From NCBI GenBank assembly GCA_028694275.1, contig JAQUTS010000002.1, positions 1 through 19,493 of the forward strand: a stretch of 19,493 nucleotides of DNA, given 5' to 3'. Positions within the stretch are counted from its first letter, which is position 1. Every line of letters starts with the position of its first letter. The notes beneath the pieces are model-generated. The model was not told the origin of the DNA. It saw nothing but the letters and a program-made list of their open reading frames with translations, and made no database searches. This document shows positions 15,113 to 19,493 of the stretch, in pieces. The translations under genes and the position numbers were made by a program. This DNA comes from Candidatus Gastranaerophilales bacterium (lineage in GTDB: Bacteria > Cyanobacteriota > Vampirovibrionia > Gastranaerophilales > CAJFVJ01).

Positions 15113-16111
15113 TTAATACTCCAATTCATTATTAGCATTACCTATTGGTGTAACGTTTAAATCTATAATTTCTTGCACAAAATTAGCTAACTCTTTTTTA
15201 AAACAATTGTAAATATTTCTAGACTTTTCTTCTGTTAAAACAGGGCTTTCTTTTTTTAGGCTCTCTAAGACCATTATAGCAATTTGGTCATGACCTTGTG
15301 AATTATGTAACATAAAAGAACCGATGGTTCTTGCTTTCATTCTTAAGCTATTAATATCTATATCGGTCATATTTTCATTATTCTTTAATTCTTTTTTATA
15401 TTCTTCCTCTTCCTCTGGAAAATTATTTTTGTAACTATATCTATCAGGACTTTTTAGGGCTTTTGAAATACTGCCTTGTCTAGTTGAATGTATTCCCCTA
15501 CCTTTTCCATTAAAGGTTCTGTTTTCAGAATATCTGCCAAGCATAATAACTTGATCTTCATTCTCTGAATCAAAAGAAAATACTGTAATTCTTTCTTCAG
15601 CTGTAAATCTATTAACTTGTGCAATTATCGCAAGTAATTCATGGAAATAATCTACAACATCAACAGGTTGTTCATCCTTTAATTTAGACCTTATTTCACT
15701 TAAAGCTTTTTCTTTTGCATTTTGAAAATAAAAAAGCTCCGTATCACAGATTTGTTTTTTAAGTTTTTTAATTTCTTTTTTAAGATTATCTATTGATTCT
15801 GGCTTTATAATTACATGTTCTAACATTAAGCTCAAAAAATATAAAATCAAGGAAATTACAAAAAATTTATTAAAGAAGTCCCAAAACACACCATTTGAAC
15901 GTTCATAAGCAAGAGAAATGAAAAATATAGCTATATATGTAAAAATTTGAGGACTACGCGTGATTAAAAAAATTAAAACTTTTTTAATCACGTTCCAACC
16001 GTCAGAATTTTGAGAATTTAAAAATTGAGATATATTATTTGACAATTCTAAAATTAAACCTTGCAACCTATACAAATATAATAATCCAATTTTATGAAAA
16101 ATAAAAATCAA
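15113..16111 (-). CDS. two-TM, coiled-coil protein with possible GAF-like sensor domain; candidate toxin, 332 aa
   Basis: Two membrane helices lie at about 45-69 (LIFLITRSPQIFTYIAIFF) and 80-102 (NKFFVISLILYFLSLMLE). A basic/acidic coiled coil follows (105-150, DNLKKEIKKLKKQI). Residues about 155-315 look like a GAF-type sensor: a first helix with LLAIIAQVNRF, strands RITVFSFD and VIMLGRYSE, a glycine-rich turn NGKGRGIHSTRQGSISKAL, then RTIGSFMLH, QIAIMVLES and a closing helix NCFKKELANFVQEI. The GAF reading is from pattern alone. The start is TTG 16111 with AAGGAG 7 bases upstream and no ATG nearby. Paired with the Panacea gene 9 bases downstream, it is best read as a membrane-acting toxin or abortive-infection effector controlled by that partner. 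No relative is recognised. Confidence 0.72.
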   Translation of the reverse strand: MIFIFHKIGLLYLYRLQGLILELSNNISQFLNSQNSDGWNVIKKVLIFLITRSPQIFTYIAIFFISLAYERSNGVFWDFFNKFFVISLILYFLSLMLEHVIIKPESIDNLKKEIKKLKKQICDTELFYFQNAKEKALSEIRSKLKDEQPVDVVDYFHELLAIIAQVNRFTAEERITVFSFDSENEDQVIMLGRYSENRTFNGKGRGIHSTRQGSISKALKSPDRYSYKNNFPEEEEEYKKELKNNENMTDIDINSLRMKARTIGSFMLHNSQGHDQIAIMVLESLKKESPVLTEEKSRNIYNCFKKELANFVQEIIDLNVTPIGNANNELEY

Positions 16112-16220
16112 TGTAAAGCTCCTTTAAAATATTATAAAAAAGCTATTGAATATTTTTAAGCCCTTTTCTTCATTGACATGTCTTTGTTGAATATGACCAT
16201 TGGGGGTACTAAAAACCCTA

Positions 16221-16274
16221 AAAGAGAATTCCGCCCAAAATCGAACAAATTTCTCTCAAATTTAAATTCTCTTT
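16221..16274. repeat. 10-base inverted repeat
   Basis: AAAGAGAATT (16221-16230) and AATTCTCTTT (16265-16274) are perfect inverted copies separated by 34 bases. They lie between the membrane-protein start and the tRNA terminator. The flanking 16112-16220 and 16275-16324 hold no gene that I can see. Confidence 0.35.
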
Positions 16275-16324
16275 ACCCTCAACAATCCGCCAATCCCCGC
16301 ACAGTGTGGCAAAAATCCGCAAAT

Positions 16325-16358
16325 AAAAAGTCCACCTCTTGAAGAGATGGACTTTTTT
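16325..16358 (-). terminator. intrinsic terminator of the tRNA-Ala transcript
   Basis: AAAAAGTCCA (16325-16334) pairs perfectly with TGGACTTTTT (16348-16357), and CTCT/AGAG extends the stem above a C-A mismatch, leaving a 3-base loop. T-runs occur on both sides, so it could act in either direction. It begins two bases after the tRNA 3' end. Confidence 0.88.
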
Positions 16359-16359
16359 A

Positions 16360-16432
16360 TGGAGCGTAGGGGATTCGAACCCCTGACCCCAACACTGCCA
16401 GTGTTGTGCGCTACCAACTGCGCTAACGCCCC
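16360..16432 (-). tRNA. tRNA-Ala (anticodon GGC)
   Basis: A complete 73-base cloverleaf on the minus strand. The acceptor stem GGGGCGT pairs with ACGCTCC (one G-U). The D-arm is GCGC-AGTTGGTA-GCGC. The anticodon stem CAACA/TGTTG encloses loop CTGGCAG with GGC at positions 34-36. A five-base variable region GGGTC precedes the T-arm AGGGG-TTCGAAT-CCCCT, and the discriminator base is A73. The CCA end is not encoded and must be added by nucleotidyltransferase. The anticodon reads GCC and GCU alanine codons. Its 3' end points toward the accessory island. Confidence 0.97.
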
Positions 16433-16526
16433 ATAATTATCGTATTAATTTTCAATTTTTGGTTAGCACAGTTGGTTCATATTTTATAATCGGCTCCCGT
16501 GCTCGCCGTGGGCATAACGCCCCATA
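16424..16526. repeat. 12-base repeat of the tRNA 5' end, with tRNA-like debris
   Basis: TAACGCCCCATA, spanning the first nine tRNA-Ala bases, occurs at 16424-16435 and again at 16515-16526. Between the copies, GGTTAGCACAGTTGGTTCA (16461-16479, plus strand) resembles a tRNA D-arm. CGGC/GCCG (16491-16508) and GGGC/GCCC (16510-16522) form two adjacent hairpins. No intact second tRNA can be folded here. It looks like remains of a duplicated or rearranged tRNA region. Confidence 0.45.
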
Positions 16527-16554
16527 TATTTGAAAAAATATTAAATTTATCGTC

Positions 16555-16621
16555 ATGCTGAATTTATTTCAGCATCTTGCCCACTTTGCCCTCTTTGGCA
16601 AATCCCTGAACCAAATTCAGG
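16555..16621. repeat. three consecutive hairpins, REP-like intergenic element
   Basis: ATGCTGAA/TTCAGCAT (16555-16575), TTTGCC/GGCAAA (16585-16602) and CCTGAA/TTCAGG (16605-16621) form three small perfect hairpins in a row. The first and third share the core CTGAA...TTCAG, as in palindromic intergenic repeats known from many bacteria. They lie just downstream of the TPR gene (minus strand) and could protect or end its transcript, although no U-run follows. Confidence 0.55.
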
Positions 16622-16633
16622 ACAACGGCTAAA

Positions 16634-18211
16634 TCACCGCCTGACCAAGAACTTCATTATAGGATTAAGAGTCAAAATTTTCAACTCCCTTAATTCATTC
16701 GCATAAATCTCATCCAAACCATTGCGTTTCACAAAGCGGACAAGCAAGTCTTTGGCCTGATTGAATTTTTTTTGTCCCTTATAAACATCAAGAAGATAAT
16801 GAAGTGCCTTTGCATTTGCACCATCAAAGCGCAAAGCCTTACGAAAAGCCTGCTCCGCCTCTTTATCTTCCTGAAGTGCCACACATATTTGCCCCAAAAG
16901 AACATGACTGCGCGCATCATCAGGTGCAATCGAAATTGCTTCTTTGACATATAATTTGGCGGTATCGTACTCATTTTTGAGTTTATAAATCTGCGCCAAT
17001 TCATAATATGCCTTAGGGTTATTGGGTTTCAGGCTCAACGAATCCGTATAGTGCTTGGCAGCCTCCTCGAAATCGTTTTTCACCTTATTCAAATCTGCAA
17101 TCTCAAAATGAATCTGCGGAACATTCTGCGTCATCGAGCTCACTCGCTCAAAATACCCCAAAGCCTTGTCAAATTCTTGTTTTTGCTTGTAACAATATCC
17201 AAGGCCAATATACCCGCTAATCAATTGCTCATTCTTTTTGACAGTCAAATCATAATATTTGATTGCAAGATCAAACGCTTTTTTCTTTTCGTAAATCCTA
17301 GCCAATTCCAAGTAGTTTTCTTCATTGGAAGGGTTTTTTTGGGTAGCCATCAAATAATACTCAATAGCAAAATCCTGCAACCCCATAGCCATATATGTTT
17401 TAGCTAAATCAGGATAAGCCTTGACATTATCAGGATTTGCTCTTAATGATTGCTCAAAATTCAGCATTGCATCGTTATATTTGCCTTGCTCATAGCAAAT
17501 TTGACCTTTTAGCCAAAACAAATCTTCGTTTTCTCGGGTCATCTGAATGCCTGCATTCAACTGACGCAAAGCACTTTCGTAGTCTTTCAGGCAATAATAA
17601 ACATAAGCTATCGCATAACGAGCCTCAGGATGCTCTTGTTGCAGCTTGAAAACTTCTTTGTATGACCAAATAGCTTCTTGATACCAGCACAAAATCGAAT
17701 AAGCAAGCCCCATATTGAAATACGCTTCTATATCACGCTTGTCGATTTTTTCGATAATGTACTTAAGGTGAGAAATAGCTTCTTCTTGGTAGTTTTTGAT
17801 GGAATAAATCATTCCCAAATAAAATCTTACATCACGATTATCGGGAACCGCCTCCAAAAGAGGTAACAAAACCCCAAAAGCGTTTTCATAGCGGCCTTTG
17901 TGGTATAGAATTCTTCCCAAAGTCACTTTTGCATCAATATAATCGGGAGACAACTCAAGAGCCTTGTATAATTTGCTTATAGCCTCATCATATTTGCCCT
18001 GTTTTGCCAAAACCTGACCAAAAATATAATAATTTGGCGGATTATCCGGAAATTTGATAAAAAGCTTATTTTGGACAATATCTCGAACTTTATCATATTG
18101 GCCATCATCAAAATACGCCTGAGCCAATCCGTAAAAGTCTTCATACTCGGCAGAATTTTCTATTTTTTGTTCCAATTCGGCGATAATTTCTTTGATGGTT
18201 TTTTGCTCCAT
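16634..18211 (-). CDS. TPR protein with about 14 tetratricopeptide repeats, 525 aa
   Basis: Almost the whole chain (about residues 19-497) is tandem 34-residue TPR units with the usual W/L-G-Y-A-F-A-P pattern, for example FGQVLAKQGKYDEAISKLYK and LAQIYKLKNEYDTAKLYVKE. I count 14. There is no signal peptide, membrane segment or catalytic domain, so it is a soluble protein-binding scaffold. The partner cannot be told from sequence. The last 25 residues (ELRELKILTLNPIMKFLVRR) form a basic tail. ATG at 18211 lies 8 bases after thiC with no clear ribosome site, so translation is probably coupled to thiC. That link suggests operon arrangement rather than a thiamine role. Confidence 0.92.
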   Translation of the reverse strand: MEQKTIKEIIAELEQKIENSAEYEDFYGLAQAYFDDGQYDKVRDIVQNKLFIKFPDNPPNYYIFGQVLAKQGKYDEAISKLYKALELSPDYIDAKVTLGRILYHKGRYENAFGVLLPLLEAVPDNRDVRFYLGMIYSIKNYQEEAISHLKYIIEKIDKRDIEAYFNMGLAYSILCWYQEAIWSYKEVFKLQQEHPEARYAIAYVYYCLKDYESALRQLNAGIQMTRENEDLFWLKGQICYEQGKYNDAMLNFEQSLRANPDNVKAYPDLAKTYMAMGLQDFAIEYYLMATQKNPSNEENYLELARIYEKKKAFDLAIKYYDLTVKKNEQLISGYIGLGYCYKQKQEFDKALGYFERVSSMTQNVPQIHFEIADLNKVKNDFEEAAKHYTDSLSLKPNNPKAYYELAQIYKLKNEYDTAKLYVKEAISIAPDDARSHVLLGQICVALQEDKEAEQAFRKALRFDGANAKALHYLLDVYKGQKKFNQAKDLLVRFVKRNGLDEIYANELRELKILTLNPIMKFLVRR

Positions 18212-18219
18212 TATGATTT

Positions 18220-19479
18220 TTACAAGTAGTCGTTGATAAGTTTCATACTACAATATTTTCCGCACATTGTGCAAGGTTCTCCTGTTTCAATATGCTCAAA
18301 AACTGTTTTATCAAGAGCATATTTTTTTTGAGTTTCCCAATCAAGAGCTTTTCTTGCAATTGACATTTGTCTGTCACGCTCTACTGATTGAGGGCGTCCT
18401 TTTGCAACATCAGCGGCATGAGCAGCAAGCTTACAAGTAATAATACCTTGTTTGACCTGCTCGGCATTAGGCAATCCCAAATGCTCAGAAGGTGTAACAT
18501 AACACAAGAAATCAGCCCCATGATATGCAGCCAAAGTCCCGCCGATAGCAGCTGTAATATGGTCATAGCCAGGTGCAATATCAGTCACCAATGGCCCAAG
18601 AACATATAACGGAGCTCCGTCTGTAAGGTATTTGATAGTTTCTATCATTGAAGGGATTTTATTCAAAGGCACATGTCCCGGGCCTTCAACCATTGTTTGA
18701 ACACCTGCTTTACGGGCACGGCTCACAAGTTCGCCAAGATAAAGAGTCTCTGCAACTTGAGCTCTATCACCTGCATCAGCACCTGCTCCGGGACGAAGTC
18801 CATCACCCAATGATAAAGTTGTATCGTATGTTTTTGCTATATCAAGCAAATCATCATAAAACTCATAAAGAGGATTTTCGCGATTATTACCGATAATCCA
18901 AGCAGCAAGAAAAGACCCGCCGCGGCTTACGATATCGCAAATACGTCCTTGCTCACGAAGGAAATTAACAACCTGACGAGTAACCCCGCAGTGAACCGTA
19001 ATAAAATCAACACCGTCACGGCAGTGTTTTTCGATATCTGAGAAAAACTTATCTTTATCAAGATCCAAAATACTACCATGCCCGTCCATAGCTTCTTTTC
19101 CCGCTTGATAAATAGGAACGGTTCCGATAGGAATATAACACTCTTTCAAAATTGCCTGTCTTGTAGAATCAATATTCATCCCTGTTGAAAGGTCCATAAC
19201 GGCGTCAGCACCTGTCTCTTGAACAACTTTGAGTTTTTCAAGCTCTTCTTCATTAGAGCTTCTGTCTCTTGATGTACCTATATTTGCATTGATTTTTATA
19301 CTCATCCCTTCCCCTATTGCAACGGGGATACAGTTTTTGTGGTTAATGTTTTTCAAAATGCAAACTTTGCCCGCGGCTACTTTTTGCATTAATTCTTTTG
19401 GAGAAACTCCCTCTTTAATGGCTATTTCTTCCATTTCAGGGGTAATTTGGCCATTTCTTGCACTGATAAGTTGTGTCAT
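18220..19479 (-). CDS. thiC: phosphomethylpyrimidine synthase ThiC (short form)
   Basis: Radical SAM enzyme that turns 5-aminoimidazole ribotide into HMP phosphate, the pyrimidine half of thiamine, in the cytosol. Signature stretches include NANIGTSRD (64-72), TGADAVMDLSTG, YIPIGTVPIYQA, FITVHCGV, SRGGSFLAAW, LSLGDGLRPG, MVEGPGHVPLNKI, TDIAPGYDHITAAIGG and YVTPSEHLGLP. The C-terminal iron-sulphur cysteines are Cys403, Cys406 and Cys410 (CTMCGKYC), a C-x2-C-x3-C spacing. At 419 residues it is the short form without the N-terminal extension of E. coli ThiC (631). ATG 19479 has AGAGG 8 bases upstream. Only 14 bases upstream are visible, so a TPP riboswitch cannot be judged. The TPR gene follows after 8 bases. 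Confidence 0.97.
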   Translation of the reverse strand: MTQLISARNGQITPEMEEIAIKEGVSPKELMQKVAAGKVCILKNINHKNCIPVAIGEGMSIKINANIGTSRDRSSNEEELEKLKVVQETGADAVMDLSTGMNIDSTRQAILKECYIPIGTVPIYQAGKEAMDGHGSILDLDKDKFFSDIEKHCRDGVDFITVHCGVTRQVVNFLREQGRICDIVSRGGSFLAAWIIGNNRENPLYEFYDDLLDIAKTYDTTLSLGDGLRPGAGADAGDRAQVAETLYLGELVSRARKAGVQTMVEGPGHVPLNKIPSMIETIKYLTDGAPLYVLGPLVTDIAPGYDHITAAIGGTLAAYHGADFLCYVTPSEHLGLPNAEQVKQGIITCKLAAHAADVAKGRPQSVERDRQMSIARKALDWETQKKYALDKTVFEHIETGEPCTMCGKYCSMKLINDYL

Positions 19480-19493
19480 TTATTTTTCCTCTA

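Noticed and set aside
16360..16432. tRNA-Ala 3' end as the attachment site of the island
   Set aside because: No second copy of the tRNA 3' end was seen at the other side of the block, and large serine recombinases rarely use tRNA genes. Left open but not claimed.
1..19493. CRISPR array
   Set aside because: No regularly spaced direct repeats were seen on either strand.

Overview
The window is AT-rich bacterial DNA, about 19.5 kb, with both housekeeping genes and an accessory block. Several traits suggest a gut-type non-photosynthetic cyanobacterial relative (Melainabacteria/Gastranaerophilales), or another AT-rich uncultured lineage: the small protein at 881 with its 'NPAVSNN..QNFKALPK' style N-terminus, the short form of ThiC, and compact spacing. 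This placement is an inference and I hold it loosely.

Left part (1-2380): the N-terminal part of a YhaM-type OB-fold/HD 3'-5' exoribonuclease whose frame breaks at a run of eight A; a GC-rich intergenic island (734-844) that folds on paper into a closed multi-hairpin structure; a small unknown protein; a 297-residue protein with a glycine-zipper tail that overlaps it tail to tail; and a 96-residue unknown protein.

SOS module (2486-4257): a near-consensus sigma-70 promoter carries the palindrome ATAGACA-aa-TGTCTAT in its spacer and -10 box. It drives a 191-residue protein that joins a LexA-like DNA-binding domain to a UmuD-like self-cleaving domain, followed 9 bases later by a UmuC-type Y-family polymerase. 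The start codon lies where the transcript should begin, so the mRNA is probably leaderless.

Accessory island (about 4284-16111): two large SF1 helicases in tandem on the minus strand (1747 and 909 residues), each ending in a Vsr-like/PD-(D/E)XK nuclease domain. The larger has a DUF4011-type N-terminal region with a transglutaminase-like Cys-His-Asp set, as in the anti-phage architecture I know as Hhe (DUF4011-helicase-Vsr). Divergent from them is a DUF2924 gene overlapping (ATGA) a large serine recombinase. Facing that pair is a two-gene unit: a two-TM, coiled-coil protein with a possible GAF-like sensor domain, and a Panacea/SocA-type antitoxin. Three of these genes start with GTG or TTG. 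Together this looks like a mobile defence cassette lying between the SOS operon and a tRNA-Ala(GGC) gene.

Right part (16112-19493): an intrinsic terminator fused to the tRNA-Ala gene, tRNA-like debris and three consecutive hairpins, then a 14-repeat TPR protein that follows thiC by 8 bases on the minus strand. A TPP riboswitch, if present, lies beyond the right edge.

The best candidates for something new are the tandem helicase-nuclease pair, the 2TM/Panacea pair beside it, and the LexA-UmuD hybrid repressor with a leaderless transcript.
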